64,000 nt of DNA from Stomoxys calcitrans (GCF_963082655.1 NC_081553.1:36653509-36717508), one strand, 5' to 3'; numbered from the stretch's first letter, positions 32,320 to 44,416 are shown. The notes: generated from the letters alone by a model not told the origin. Made by a program: numbers and translations.

Positions 32320-33627
32320 ATGGTTTCCTACTTTATACCTCGTGGTCGTTTTCTTATGAAAGCCGGAAACTGGAGGCAAGTTCATCAGAAGCATCAGCAA
32401 CAAGCTCAACAACAAAGCGTGAGATGGCCTCTGATTAAAAGCTTCCGCCAATCATTCTCGCAAAAGGTTGCACCGAACGATACAAAAGTTGAGGCTCTCA
32501 TAAAAACACCCAACCAGTTTGGCAAACAACAAACACGTACTCCTCCTTCCGTAAACAGCAAACGTCAACAGGATTTGCAAAAGCAGCGCTTAAATATTTG
32601 GCTGCGATGGACTGGATTACTTTTAAAATGGGCTCCTGTAGGAATATGTGTGTTTGGAGCGATTGAATGGCAATTGCACAAACAATCCGTTGTCAGAGAT
32701 CAATTGCCCCACACAGCTTCAGAGTTCCAATCGAAAGTTTATTGTTCTTTGCCACTGAGACTGTTGAGCAGAGCATGGGGATGGTTGGCTGCTTGCTATA
32801 TACCGGAAAATCTAAGACCTTTTATTTACGGAATGTATTCAAATGCTTTTGGTGTTAATATTGAGGAGGCGCTGTATCCTGATTTTAAACACTACAACAG
32901 TTTATCGGAGTTTTTTACCCGACCTTTAAAGGATGGTGTAAGGCCAATAGATGCTGCGGCACCTTTAGTATCACCAGCGGATGGAAAAGTATTACATTTT
33001 GGGGCGGCCTCAAAGTCCCTTATAGAACAAGTGAAAGGAGTGAATTATAGCTTGATAGATTTTTTGGGACCTGCTTCTTGGGTAGAGGGTAAAACCATAA
33101 AAGAAGAAGATTATGCTGAGAGTATCAAACATAAAAAGGATGGCACTACCAATCTGTATCAGTGTGTTATTTATTTAGCACCAGGAGATTATCATCGATT
33201 CCATTCCCCCACCGAGTGGCAGGCTGAATTACGCAGGCATTTTACTGGAGAATTGTTGTCTGTAAGTCCGAAAATTGCCACCTGGTTGCCTGGACTTTTT
33301 TGCCTAAACGAACGTGCCTTGTATTTGGGCCAATGGAAATATGGTTTCTTCAGCTATACCGCAGTTGGTGCCACCAATGTAGGCTCCATGCAATTTGTTA
33401 TGGATGAACAGTTGAAAACAAATCGTTGGGTGGGATGGAAGACCAGACGTGGCTATGAGGAATTGGCGTTAGACGAAAAGAAAATATTGAAGAAGGGCGA
33501 TTTGGTAGGCTTATTCAATATGGGCAGTACGATAGTGTTACTCTTTGAGGCGCCCTCCAATTTCCAATTTAATATTGAGGCAGGTCAGAAAATCAAAGTT
33601 GGTGAACCATTGGGCCATATAATTTAG
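32320..33627 (+). CDS. PISD: Phosphatidylserine decarboxylase proenzyme, mitochondrial
   Basis: Single-exon CDS of 435 aa. The ATG at 32320 lies in a CAAAATGG context; upstream in-frame codons begin only with GTG. A basic, Gln-rich mitochondrial presequence precedes one transmembrane segment (about 97-117, WTGLLLKWAPVGICVFGAIE), which anchors PISD in the inner membrane. Catalytic parts: SPADG with Asp221, YHRFHSP with His292 and His295, and the self-cleavage motif MGST (401-404), where Ser403 becomes the pyruvoyl group of the alpha subunit. The animal motif is usually LGST, so Met at the first position is a mild variation. The enzyme converts phosphatidylserine to phosphatidylethanolamine. 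Divergent neighbour: Atg6. Confidence 0.96.
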   Translation: MVSYFIPRGRFLMKAGNWRQVHQKHQQQAQQQSVRWPLIKSFRQSFSQKVAPNDTKVEALIKTPNQFGKQQTRTPPSVNSKRQQDLQKQRLNIWLRWTGLLLKWAPVGICVFGAIEWQLHKQSVVRDQLPHTASEFQSKVYCSLPLRLLSRAWGWLAACYIPENLRPFIYGMYSNAFGVNIEEALYPDFKHYNSLSEFFTRPLKDGVRPIDAAAPLVSPADGKVLHFGAASKSLIEQVKGVNYSLIDFLGPASWVEGKTIKEEDYAESIKHKKDGTTNLYQCVIYLAPGDYHRFHSPTEWQAELRRHFTGELLSVSPKIATWLPGLFCLNERALYLGQWKYGFFSYTAVGATNVGSMQFVMDEQLKTNRWVGWKTRRGYEELALDEKKILKKGDLVGLFNMGSTIVLLFEAPSNFQFNIEAGQKIKVGEPLGHII

Positions 33628-35030
33628 AAAAGCACATAGAAGAAAAAACTTGTATACTACTTATGATTGCTGCTTGCATAGCAGCTTCGCAAGGAATTGT
33701 TCGAAGACAACAACTGATTTCATATGAACCCAAGAGGCTTTGCAAAAATGTGTGTTACATATGATATTTACCTATGTGTACATAAAGGAATCGACAAAAC
33801 TGTTATAATCTAGGCGCAAAATAATTTCGAGTCTATACTTAGGAACTTACCAAGACAATTACAATATGAAAATAATACCCCTTTTCTACTTAAGGGAGTG
33901 AGTGATTTGTTATCTACACAACCAAAAGGATTATATTGTGATTTAATATTAATACCCTACATACTTACTCAAGGCAATGACGACTCATAACCAAAAAAAT
34001 TGCATACCTCTATTCATAATAGAAAATCTAATTGAGAGTTATATCACATGAACAATTTATCTTCAAGTTTTCGTAATTACAAATTGTGCTAATATTTGGT
34101 AAAGAAAAAATCATTAAATTGACTGCTCTACAGATAATTAAAATGAAGAAAGGTTTGCCATTTGGGTAATGTACTCGCCCTAAGTGCCTTGCGATAAGCA
34201 AAGAAACACAAAATTAACTTATTTAATTTTAAGCCTAAATTATCAATATGTTTTTTTTTACAGAATAAGAAGTTAGAATTGTTAAAGCAATCTTCTAATA
34301 TATTAGTAGTTTGTAACTTGTTTTTATTTTTTAACATAACTTGTATGAATATCGTTTGCAAACGAAAAACTTAGCTAAGTGTATAAATTTCAGCTACTAC
34401 ATGATCATCCTAATGGGTGAACCATAACTTATGTAAATGATAAAATAAATAAATTTTAATGTATTTTTTATAAGGCATATAACTCTGCGAATTTGTTCTA
34501 ATATAGTTTCAAAATGCATTATAGAAAATTAAAAAAAAAAAATAAAGTTTGTTACAAAGCATATGCATACATTTTGTTTCCTTTTAATGTGATTTTACAA
34601 TAGCAATATCTCGTTTTCTCTTAACAAGAAGTCAAATCAAATGTTTAGGTGGCCGAAGATGGAATCAAAGATTTCATGGATGAATGAAGTCAATTTACCT
34701 AAGCGCTTTGTACTTTGATTTTGTGCGTTTCTTTCCCATTTTTAACAGCAAGTTCCAAGAGTTTTCTTTAGCACTATCTTTCCATTATTTTGTCGGTCCT
34801 TCCTGCTACGAAGTGTAACCAATTCAAACGTTAAAATTAGTTTTTATGTGAAAAGTTTTTTTTTTCATTGTTTTAAATGTCAAAAATGTGTGGAAGAAAT
34901 ATGACCACCTTATGCCCTTGACTATCGTTCTGAGTTGGTTAATACGAGTTGCAAGCTGCACGAAAGTAATCTGCCGGTATTTTGATACATTCCTTTTACA
35001 ATAGCTTTCGTCAAAGCATCCTTACTGACA
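33628..35030. other. PISD 3' flank and intergenic DNA
   Basis: AT-rich. Candidate polyadenylation signals 'aataaataaatttt' near 34,445 and 'aaaataaagttt' near 34,540 could end the PISD transcript. No other gene seen. Confidence 0.5.
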
Positions 35031-36115
35031 TATTTTTATACCCACCACCAAAGCATGGGGGCATATTCATTTTGTAATTCCGTTTGCAAACATCGAAATA
35101 TCCATTTCCGACCCTATAAAGAATATATATTCTTGATCTGCGTAAAAATCTAAGACGATCTAGCCATGTCCGTCCGCCTGTCTGTTGAAATCGCGCTACA
35201 GTCTTTAAAAATAGAGATATTGAGCTCAACCTTTGCACAAATTCTTTTTTTGTCCAGAAGCTGGTTATGTTCGAAGATGGGCTATATCGGACTATATCTT
35301 GATATAGCCCCCATATAGACCGATTAGCCGATTTAGGGTCTTAAGCCCATAAAAGCTACATTTATTATCCGATTTTGCTGAAATTTGGGACTGTGAAGTG
35401 TGTTAGGCCAGTCGACATCCTTCTTTAATTTGGCCCAGATCGGTCCAGATTTGGATATAGCTGTCACATAGACTGATCTCTCGATTTAAGGTCTTGGGCC
35501 CATAAAAGGCGCATTTATTTTCCGATTTTGCCAAAATTTAACACAGTTAGGCCCTTCAACACTCATCTTCAATTTGGCTCAGATCGGTTCAGATTTGGAA
35601 ATAGCTGCAATATAGACCGATTTCTCGATATAAATTATGGCCCATAAAAGGCGCATATATTGTCCGATTTCGCCGAAATTTAGGACAGTGAGTGGCGTTA
35701 GGTTCTTCGATAACTTGGCCCAGTTCGGTCCGGATTTGGATATAGCTGCCACATATAACGATCTATCGATTTAAGGTTTTGGGCCCATAAAAGGCACATT
35801 TATTGTCCAATTTCGCCGAAATTTGGAACAGTGAGTTGTGTTAGGCCCTTCGTCAGCCCTCTTCAATTTGGCCCAGATCGGTTCAGATTTGGATATAGCT
35901 GTCATATAAACAGTTCTCTCAATTTAAAGCCTTGGCCCCATAAAATGCGAATTTATAATCCGATTTCGCTGAAATTTGACACAGTGACCTATGTTAGGCT
36001 TTTTGGCATCCGTGTTGTATATTATGCATTTCTTACCGGATTATGACGAAAGGTGGTTTACATTTATAACCGACGTGGTGGGTATCCAAAGTTCGGCCCA
36101 GCCGAACTTAACGCC
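35031..36115. repeat. Tandem-module repeat (about 150-bp family), near complete
   Basis: Starts 'tttatacccaccacca' and ends 'ggtgggtatccaaagttcgg' followed by a hairpin-forming 'gttcggcccagccgaac' (36,092-36,108). Five modules, each with 'tttggatatagctg.catatagaccgat', 'gggcccataaaaggcgcatttatt.tccgatttcgccgaaattt' and 'cagtgag..tgttaggcc', lie about 150 bp apart. Low-GC flanks; no coding. Confidence 0.85.
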
Positions 36116-36774
36116 TTATCGAATTAGAAGGTGATTCTGAGTCGATCGGTATACTTATCAATGAATCTATCTCTCTTCCTTTTGGGTGTTACAAACTAAT
36201 TCACTAAGTTATAATACCCTGTACCACAGTAGTGGTGTATGTTATAAAAAGATGTTCTGAGAGTGTTGATCACTAAACTAGAAAATTCCCTGAATATATA
36301 AAAGTTACAATTGTTATTGTTGTTTGCAACCATGTTCGCTGTAAAATTGAATAATTTTGCGGCTATACTGATCCGGCCGTCATCTCCAGGCGGTTAGTGC
36401 TGTTCGTCTTCCTGAATCCATGGTAGTGAACTGCTGGAAGAAGCGAATTATTTAAATTGGGCCTTGAGAGAATCTTTCCGCAGTTCTTTAATGGAATGTT
36501 GGTGGGAAAATGTTAAACATGCAAGGGCATGTTAAGATCATTCTGCGTTGTCTTACAAGTTTAATATTCAGACATGACTTAAACACATTTCAATAATTAA
36601 TGTATTATTTCATAGCATTTTTTTATTAATGACGCCCAAGGCGGATTTAAAAAGGTGGTCTCACGCAAACAGCTGTTAACAGCCGGCCAGGTTTGACGGT
36701 ATTAAGATGTCAGATTTGTGTTTGCATTCTCTTTGTTGTTATCTTCTTTCCGGCATATTCTCTGCTCGTGTACG

Positions 36775-36900
36775 CACACGTATACACACACGCTCACAAA
36801 TTTCTTTGTGTGTGTTGGAAAAACGTCGATAAGCTTGAATGCAAAATGGCGGATTGCACCATATGGTTTGTGGTCGTTGTACAAATGAGACCACCTTTAA
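36775..36900 (-). repeat. Dispersed repeat with 'ccatatggtgcaatccgcca' core, inverted
   Basis: Reverse complement of the 41070-41172 block. Just upstream, 36,625-36,680 ('cccaaggcggatttaaaaaggtggtctcacgc.aacagctgt') resembles 25,085-25,130. Confidence 0.6.
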
Positions 36901-36904
36901 TTGT

Positions 36905-38570
36905 CTTGCCATGGTGACACCTTTTCCATTTCATCACAATTCCTGTAATATTGGCATAAGTAAATAGTGGTACCAGCATATCCGCCAAGGCAAACAGCAC
37001 TTCCCCCATTAGTTCTTACAATCTTTGAAGGGTTTGTCAAGTTAAGGGGACTCGTTTCCTGTTTACTGCGCTTATCAATTTCCTTCGTTAATTCAAAGCA
37101 TTTTTACATTTTTAGGGGTAGGTGCTAACCCGATGTCTAAACCTAGCATAGGAACTGCCTGAACCTTGTATTGGAGCTGCCTATCGAAGCGCAAAGTTCC
37201 AGTCCATGTGATGCTCGGAATAATGGTCAATACTTGAGGGCTGAATAGTAGTGGCTGCAAGAACACATAGAGGGCGAGGTTTTACAGAGTGCAATAAAAA
37301 AATGATGTGTGCATATGAAGAAAAAGCATTGATTGCATATTTTATCCAGGTTAACTTTAGCCTTTAGATAAATGAAAAACTAATAAAAATTGGAAAAACC
37401 TACAAAAATTGGACAGCCATGAAGCATTTGAAATTAAAAAAAGACCTTGTCCATTTAATTCATTCAATAAATGCAGAAAATTGGAATTATTAAGCTTCTA
37501 ATTGATTGGAGAAATAATAGAGCCAATGTCCAATGTAGTTTGATATAAATACAAGTATGTAAATATGTATGCGGGTATATGTGGTCAATGGCAAGAGTGT
37601 CTACCGTAATAATCTGAAAACTATGAATGAATATCATATCAAATGTAGTACGAGTAGATGTTTTGTTTGAGAAAAGAAAAAATGAACCCGGACTTAAATT
37701 GAGCAGACCTCACGCCATACAATGTGACGTAGCGACATTAGATTAGATTTTTTACATTCATATGTATATGTATAATGTATGGATGTACATACATCCAAAT
37801 ATTCAAACAATGTCTGGAAGAAAAATTTTAGACAAGCAGATGTTTTCTGCCCCCATCCCAACTGATTCTTTGCTAATCAGAGGCTATGTATGATGTGTAG
37901 TTTGTGTACATAAGGTTTGATTGAAAATAAACCAGTAGCGGAATCTGGTATCGCCACCAGCATGGAAATATTTACTTATTTCATTTCGTGCAATGCGAAG
38001 CCATCAGGCCTATAAACAATCACACTATGCATAAGACGTACTTTTCTAACATAGGTTAAAAAACTACTCACATAAAATAAAAAACTTAAAAACTTTGAAA
38101 ATGCAAAAACTGATACTGATTCTAGATAAAAAAAAAACTAAATAAAAAACAAATTATAAACAAATAAAAAACAAATTACTAAAAATTATAAGCAGTAACT
38201 AAAAAAACCTACTCAAAAAAGATCAACGTAATAAAAAAAATGATTAAAGCAAAATAAATAAAAATACTCTTCAAACAACTATTGATAGTCAATATTTATT
38301 TTCGAAATCTTTTCCAAAAGCAAATAAATCACAAAATTTTTATACATATTAATTTACCCAAGTGAGAATGTGCCAAGGATGGCCGGATAGAAACTAGAAT
38401 ATTCAACACCAAAACAAATCGTCTAAGATAAAAAATAGTCTAGGGTACAGATAATCAAAACAGGGTTATACCTATTCGTCCAGTTAACTAATTCAGGCTT
38501 CACAGAACTGCCGAATGTCGAGAGTACTAAGAGCTTGAAGGGAATCCAGGCACAGACATATATTTCGGAA
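36905..38570. other. AT-rich intergenic stretch
   Basis: Poly-A-rich segments around 38,050-38,280. No gene, RNA or mobile element recognised. Confidence 0.5.
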
Positions 38571-39480
38571 AGGGAAAGGGACTCATATAAATCCCAGCAT
38601 CCATCTGTTCATTACAAAAGAAGTCACGGATATTAATCCGCACTAACCACTATGGGCGTTTACCTAAGCCAGTGATCGGCTTGTTGTGCGCTCTATACAC
38701 TAAAAAGTAGTGATATAAGAAACGCTCTAACGTCTTTTCATCTTCCTTACATGCATTCCACATGATATCACTTGCCGCACCTATCCTGCCATTATAGCGA
38801 AAGATATAATGATATTCTTCTTACTGCCTTTCAATAATGGCCTCGTCTTCTCACGATCCGGATCTCGCCATACGATTTTCGTCACCCTTCCGACAGTTTC
38901 AATACGATTTGCGTGGTGTTCATCATCATTACGAGAACCTTAGCTGGTAGCTACCGGCCGCATCCACAGATTGCGAAAAGGCGAGCTTAAATGGCGCCTT
39001 TAAATAATCACTGGTCATAAAGTTCCCGCGGCGATCGGCCCTAGGGACCAGATTTACTGCCCTGGTTGTTGTAGACCTGATGACCAACTTACTGTAAATA
39101 CATCGAGTGTGGGCGTGCTTTCCGGAAAGCATTCCATCGCATGCATACCGTGATCTCTCGGATGTACGCCTGCAGGATGTATTATGGTCAGGCAGTCGGA
39201 AAGAGATCGCAGTCCCTCTGTCCTCATTACAGACCATTCTGCTCTCTAGTTTTAATCCATCCATGATACATGAACTTCCAGATGACAGTACCAGAGTTCA
39301 GTCAATGCAGCACTGTGCCGCTGGCAGCAGTGCCTCGCACTCGACCTCATGTCTTGTCTCAGGTATCCGATCCGAAACATATCCCATTACAACCAGGTGT
39401 CCTATCCTAGCTTCGATTATACCGTGAAGGTATGACCTGCTGCTATCCTCCATCCATTCTCTCATCGTTTTACCTCTCAG
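38571..39480. repeat. Fragments of dispersed repeats
   Basis: 38,630-38,710 ('atattaatccgcactaaccactatgggcgtttacctaagccag..atcgg.ttgttgtgcgctct') matches 52,290-52,360; 38,938-39,020 holds the 'ggcgcctttaaataa' family. No coding sequence supported. Confidence 0.5.
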
Positions 39481-40009
39481 CAGATTTGTCTACTTAAGCA
39501 CCCGAAGGAGATTTTATTTTCCGATTTGGTTGAAAGTTTGCATATGATGTTCTGTTATGATTTCTCACATGCGTACCTATGATGGAATGATTCAGACTGT
39601 CCATAACCATACATATAAACCAATCGGCGTTTGCATTTTACGTGTGACGTTTTATTATAGCTTTCAATATCCATCCAAATCGTGCATGGATCTATATAGG
39701 TTCCAACACAAAAAATAACTAACTGAAATATTCAACACCTACGATTTGAAATACTCCCTATAATGTGGCAGGATTCTATAGTGAATAGTGAATCCTGAGA
39801 ATATGATTTATATTTATTTAGATTCAAAAGAAACGAAAATTATAGACGGTTTACGTTACGATCCGTTCGCTATGTACCCTATAATTATTTTTTCATGACT
39901 TGTGACTTGAAGTTTTCTTAAAAAAAAAAAAACTGATTGAATCTTCTATTTCATTACAACTCTAGACATTCAATCAACTACATTAAAATAGTATTTTCAA
40001 AAAAAAAAA

Positions 40010-40375
40010 ATGACTGATAAAATTGAAATTGTTTATTATGAGTTCGTCAAAAGTTTACCTAACCATCCAGAGATGTTGTTAATAGATGTTCGCGAACCTC
40101 TTGAAATACAACAGACTGGTAGAATACCAACAAGCATAAATATTCCATTGTCTAATGTTAAATCGGCATTGGGCGATGACACGACACCCGAGGAGTTTAA
40201 ATCGAAATACGGCAGAGATAAACCTTTGGAAAATACAACTGTAATTTTCTACTGCCGCTCGGGACGACGATCGCAGCAGGCAGCAGAGTTTGCAGTGGCA
40301 TTGGGTTATACAAATGTGAAAAATTACAAGGGATCCTGGATTGATTGGGCGGAACATGAAGGTTTACCCAAATGA
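40010..40375 (+). CDS. Single-domain rhodanese-like sulfurtransferase, cytosolic type
   Basis: Intact single-exon ORF of 121 aa that is nearly all rhodanese domain: LLIDVREP (23-30), GRIPTSINIPLS, then the active-site loop with Cys82 in CRSGRRS, GYTNVKNYKGSWIDW and end GLPK. The Cys-x-x-Gly-x-Arg-Ser loop fits thiosulfate sulfurtransferase chemistry (sulfane sulfur carried as a persulfide). No leader peptide, so cytosolic location is expected. An 11-A run immediately precedes the ATG. It is paralogous to the gene at 41690 and has the same orientation; Drosophila carries similar small rhodaneses near Hsp68 (from memory). Confidence 0.93.
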   Translation: MTDKIEIVYYEFVKSLPNHPEMLLIDVREPLEIQQTGRIPTSINIPLSNVKSALGDDTTPEEFKSKYGRDKPLENTTVIFYCRSGRRSQQAAEFAVALGYTNVKNYKGSWIDWAEHEGLPK

Positions 40376-41069
40376 TAACGATCAATGTATGTAGATTTAA
40401 TGTGTTTGAGTAAATTGTTTTTTACTTTTAAACAAATAACTAATAAATAGTCAGTTCGTAACGGTTGTAGAAAACGTTAATGCTTAATTTTATTTATGGG
40501 CTGTTCACATTATGAGAAAATAACTATGTATGTCTGCTCGTACTCCTTTTGCTTATGCTGTTTTGCAAAATTAAATTTTTAACACTTCAACACAAATTTC
40601 ATGGTGCAGTATTGTAAAAATTTATTTCCTCTGGTTTCTGCTGCAAAGTTTTAATTATTTTTTTTTTAAGAAAAAACTTGTTTTTTGTCATTACTCAGCG
40701 CTGTATTCATTTGACACAATTAAGGAACTTATTTGGGCTCACATACTTAGAATGTCTCGTTTTTTGGCAAACGAGTCGTTTTTCCCTTACAAATTGTAAA
40801 GGGAAAACGACCCGCTTTCAGAACATTTTAAAGGCAGTACGAGTCGTTTGCCCAAAACAGCTTTGGTTTTGGAACATAGTATAACCTTCAAATAAAGATT
40901 AATACAACTTTTATGCAAGATTAATACTACTTTTATGATCCTTAATAAAATATAGTAACACTTATCCCTTATAAAATATTAAATCTAACAATTAATGCTT
41001 TTAGGCCATTAAATCACGTTTACACTTCTCATTAAAAACTATTTTTATGACTCAATCATCATGGCGAAA
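40376..41069. other. Intergenic with an imperfect nested palindrome
   Basis: The region between the two rhodanese genes. 40,766-40,852 forms nested near-palindromes (see findings). AT-rich otherwise. Confidence 0.55.
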
Positions 41070-41172
41070 CAATTAAAGGTGGTATCATTTGTAAAACCAC
41101 AAATCATATGGTGCAATCCGCCATCTTGTCATCAAGGTGATCGACGTTTTGCCAACAAACACAAAGAAATTT
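41070..41172 (+). repeat. Dispersed repeat with 'catatggtgcaatccgccat' core
   Basis: Matches 36,775-36,900 (inverted) and 7190-7292. Confidence 0.6.
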
Positions 41173-41689
41173 GTCGCAACAGCCCAGTCATTTGCCATAC
41201 GACTGAAAACATCTGCTTTATTGTTTTTCAGTACAAAGTAAAAAGAAAAGAAAAAAATACCGTCTAAATTTTCCTTATTTTCCTCATTTTTTGGCACCAT
41301 TTATAGCAAGTTTAAAGACCTATGCTTTATTTAATGGAAAATTTGTAAAATATTAACATCAAACAGCAAGAAAAAATGGCAGTTTGAACCTAAATTTTGG
41401 GTTTACTAGAAGAGAAGACTAAGCAGTTTGCATATCGCGTAAAATTCCTAAAATCTTTGGTTCATACTTTTTTTCACTACTGTACACTATAGCAATAGTT
41501 AGTAAACACAGCAAAGTCACAACAATCCAGTAATTTGCCATACGACTGAAGACATCTGCTTTATTGTTTTTCACTACAAAGTAAAAAGAAAAGAAAAAAC
41601 ACCGGCTAAAGAAAGGTATAATTATATAATTAATTTTTAACAATATGTATAAATAAGCCATTGATTATTTCTTTAACAGAGTGTCCAAC

Positions 41690-42214
41690 ATGTCATGTAA
41701 ATCATTGTTAAGCCGGTTAACAATTGTCAGGAACCTGTCCTTCCTAAAATATGGGTCAGCTATAAATTCGTCCACGAATCTATTAGCGAACACAACTCCA
41801 GTTATAAGTCACAAATATCAGACGAATTTTGCAAAACAATACTCCTCGAACGCCAATACCATACCCATAGTTTCATATGAGGAAATAAAGCAATTGCCAA
41901 AACAGCCTAAAAAACTACTGATCGATGTTCGGGAGCCAAAAGAATTGCAGGAGACCGGCCAAATTCCGACATCCATAAATATTCCGTTGGGAAAAGTTGC
42001 TGCAGAATTGGCACCAAACGTTGATGCTGGTGCTTTCAAAGCAAAATATGGACGTGATCTACCACAGAAAGATACCGAAATAATATTCCATTGTAAAATT
42101 GGCAAACGGTCTCTTAGTGCCGCTGAGATAGCAAAGAGTTTGGGTTATACAAATACAAAAAATTATTTGGGATCGTGGACAGAATGGGCTGAAAAAGAAG
42201 GTTTGCCAAAGTAG
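41690..42214 (+). CDS. Rhodanese-like sulfurtransferase with mitochondrial leader
   Basis: 174 aa from the first ATG at 41690 (upstream in-frame codons start only with GTG). The first 55 residues are rich in Ser, Arg, Leu and Asn and lack acidic residues, as mitochondrial presequences do. The rhodanese domain follows with LLIDVREP, GQIPTSINIPLG, active Cys135 in the loop CKIGKRS, GYTNTKNYLGSWTEWAEKEGLPK. Domain wording tracks the 40010 gene closely, so the pair arose by tandem duplication, with the leader lost or gained. A CTTTAACAG acceptor-like site just before the start (41,671-41,679) may end a 5' UTR intron. The polyadenylation signal 'aataaa' lies at about 42,269. Confidence 0.93.
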   Translation: MSCKSLLSRLTIVRNLSFLKYGSAINSSTNLLANTTPVISHKYQTNFAKQYSSNANTIPIVSYEEIKQLPKQPKKLLIDVREPKELQETGQIPTSINIPLGKVAAELAPNVDAGAFKAKYGRDLPQKDTEIIFHCKIGKRSLSAAEIAKSLGYTNTKNYLGSWTEWAEKEGLPK

Positions 42215-43030
42215 TGGCTATGCAGAATAGGAAACCATGTTCGAATAGAGAATGTATTTGAAGTCTTGAATAAATTGAAATTTAAAAACAAACAATTCCC
42301 ACTGCATCGACACAGGATTGTTCCTAGGCAATGATTGTTTCTCCCCCGCAAACAGATGTTGGTGGTGGTGGTGGTAGTCAAAATTATATATAAATTACAA
42401 TCAATATGACATTGTATGTCTACACTGCAAAATTGCTTAAATTGGTCTAAGCAAATTTTGGCAAGAATATTTCACGTAAGGTACAACGAGTATACTTCTT
42501 ATGTAAATGCTGTCAATGTACAATAAGTGCCCAATGATAACGGACCTCCTTTTTATTTTCGAGGCCGAACGAATTGCCGCAGAGCAACACATTTTTTTGT
42601 AGAAAAAGTATAACCCAGAACACACCCGATTGATTTACGCAAATTTGCCCATGAACATTCCCTTAAGGAATAATATCACTGCTTGGGATACACCAAAGGC
42701 TAGTTAAAATTGAAACTAAGAACCCGCAGTAGTAAGCAGTGCTTGCCACCAAGTCAGTCACCGGGACGCTTTTAATGGAACATAAACCTATAAAGAAAAA
42801 CCTCCAAAAACTTGATCTTTTATATAAAAATTTATATAAGGCATTGATTATAGATTACAACTCAACTACAGCCGCGTTGCAGGAGATAAAACCATGCAAT
42901 AAAAGCTAGGAAAAACGTCTTAATTTAGGCCAGGCTATCCTTGCGAACCCACCAGCATGGATTCTGCTAAAAATTTACACAAAATAAACTCAGTTGAAGG
43001 GAATAATTTTACTTAACAAATTTCAGCCAA
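42215..43030. other. Intergenic with SINE scraps
   Basis: 42,520-42,690 contains rearranged SINE pieces ('tgataacggacctcctttttatttt', 'gcccatgaacattccc'). No gene supported. Confidence 0.5.
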
Positions 43031-43039
43031 CCCAGACAA

Positions 43040-43960
43040 AAATTGAAGCATCTTGAAGCCATACAAGGCTAATCGGGATATCGGTTTATATGAGATTTGG
43101 ACAGTACTTGGTACAGTTGTTGGAAATCGTAACTGAACACTACCTGCAGAATTTTAGCCAAATCAGATGACAACTGCGGTTTGTAGGCGTAAAGCCGAAG
43201 GACCACTTTATATGGGAGCTATATACAAATCGATATAGTCCATTTGCAATCCCCAACGACCTACATCAATAGGAATTTTCAACCGAATATCTTTATTCGT
43301 TCGACCGCTATTGTGATTTCGATCGACGGACGGATGGAGGGACGGAAATGGCTAGATGGACTGAGAATGTCGATACCATCAAGAACTTTATAGGGTGGCC
43401 AATCCATATTTTGAGGTTTTACAAACGGAATGACTAGATTAGTATACCCTATCCTATGGTTGTTGTACACTGAGGCGACAGCCCGTGCCGATGGAATACT
43501 CCATCGGGCCAATCCGGTATGTACAACCGGCTGCCTATGGTTATAGGTATTATTATCATAAAGACCATAGGAAGACGATTCGGGAGATAGATTTTTATAG
43601 AAACTATATAGGTAACAGCCCGACAATAGTGCAAAATTTCTGCTAAATGGGACAATTGAGGCTACCAGAAGCTATATTATTATATAGAAGCTTTATCACA
43701 CGCGATAAATTTAAGAAAAATCGATCAACAACTTCTATGGGCTCAAGAAGTCAAATCAAAGGACACTTTATATGGAAGCTACATATAGATCTGAACCGAT
43801 ATCGCCCATTCGGTTCATCAATAGAAAGTCTGTGCAAAATTCCAATCGGCAATATTACACGTTCGAACGCTTTCGTTATTTCCACAGACGGATGGAAGGA
43901 TATGGCTAGTTCGTCTAGGAAAGTCAAGGCGTTAAAGAATATATATACTTTATGGGGTAA
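43040..43960. repeat. Tandem-module repeat (about 150-bp family), interrupted
   Basis: Recurrent 'ggaccactttatatgggagctatata.aaatcgatat' and 'ttcgaccgctattgtgatttcgatcgacggacggatgg' wording, twice. Interrupted at 43,458-43,540 by the 'cactgaggcgacagccc' dispersed repeat. It shares modules with 47,700-48,580. Confidence 0.7.
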
Positions 43961-43962
43961 TG

Positions 43963-44140
43963 TAAATTTGCTCATGAAAATTCCATTAAGGAATAGGGGT
44001 AAACTTCTCACATGGTTTCTGTGCATGGCATAGTACATGACAAGTTGCCAGGCATTGGGAGGGGAAACCCACCGCTGAAATTTTTTTCTAATGTTCTCGG
44101 CAGGATTCTAACCTAGGCGGACATGCAAACGGTGAGGTAG
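43963..44140 (-). repeat. tRNA-derived SINE, internally deleted
   Basis: Tail 'aaatttgctcatgaaaattccattaaggaa' and head with 'ggcggacatgcaaac' flank a shortened body. B-box region degraded ('gattctaacct'). Confidence 0.65.
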
Positions 44141-44251
44141 AAGACAAAAATTTCCAGGTGTTACAAACAAAATGACAAAATTGGTTTCACCCATCCTATG
44201 GTGATTGCAAGAAAAGAATAAAAACAAATAGATTTCATTTAAATTTTATGT

Positions 44252-44257
44252 TTTATT
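44252..44257 (-). terminator. Polyadenylation signal of Hsp70 copy A
   Basis: AATAAA on the minus strand, about 160 nt after the stop codon, mirrored at 52157-52162. Confidence 0.6.
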
Positions 44258-44416
44258 TAAGTAATAACTAAAAGTTAAAATATTATTTTAGTTTTAATTT
44301 AACTAAACAACAAAGGCGTAAGCCTCTCTAAGATCTATTTAACGGTAAATCACTTAAACATAAACCAGTCTTTTAAGAAAATTGTTTAAAATCTAATTTT
44401 ACATTTGATTTCTAAC

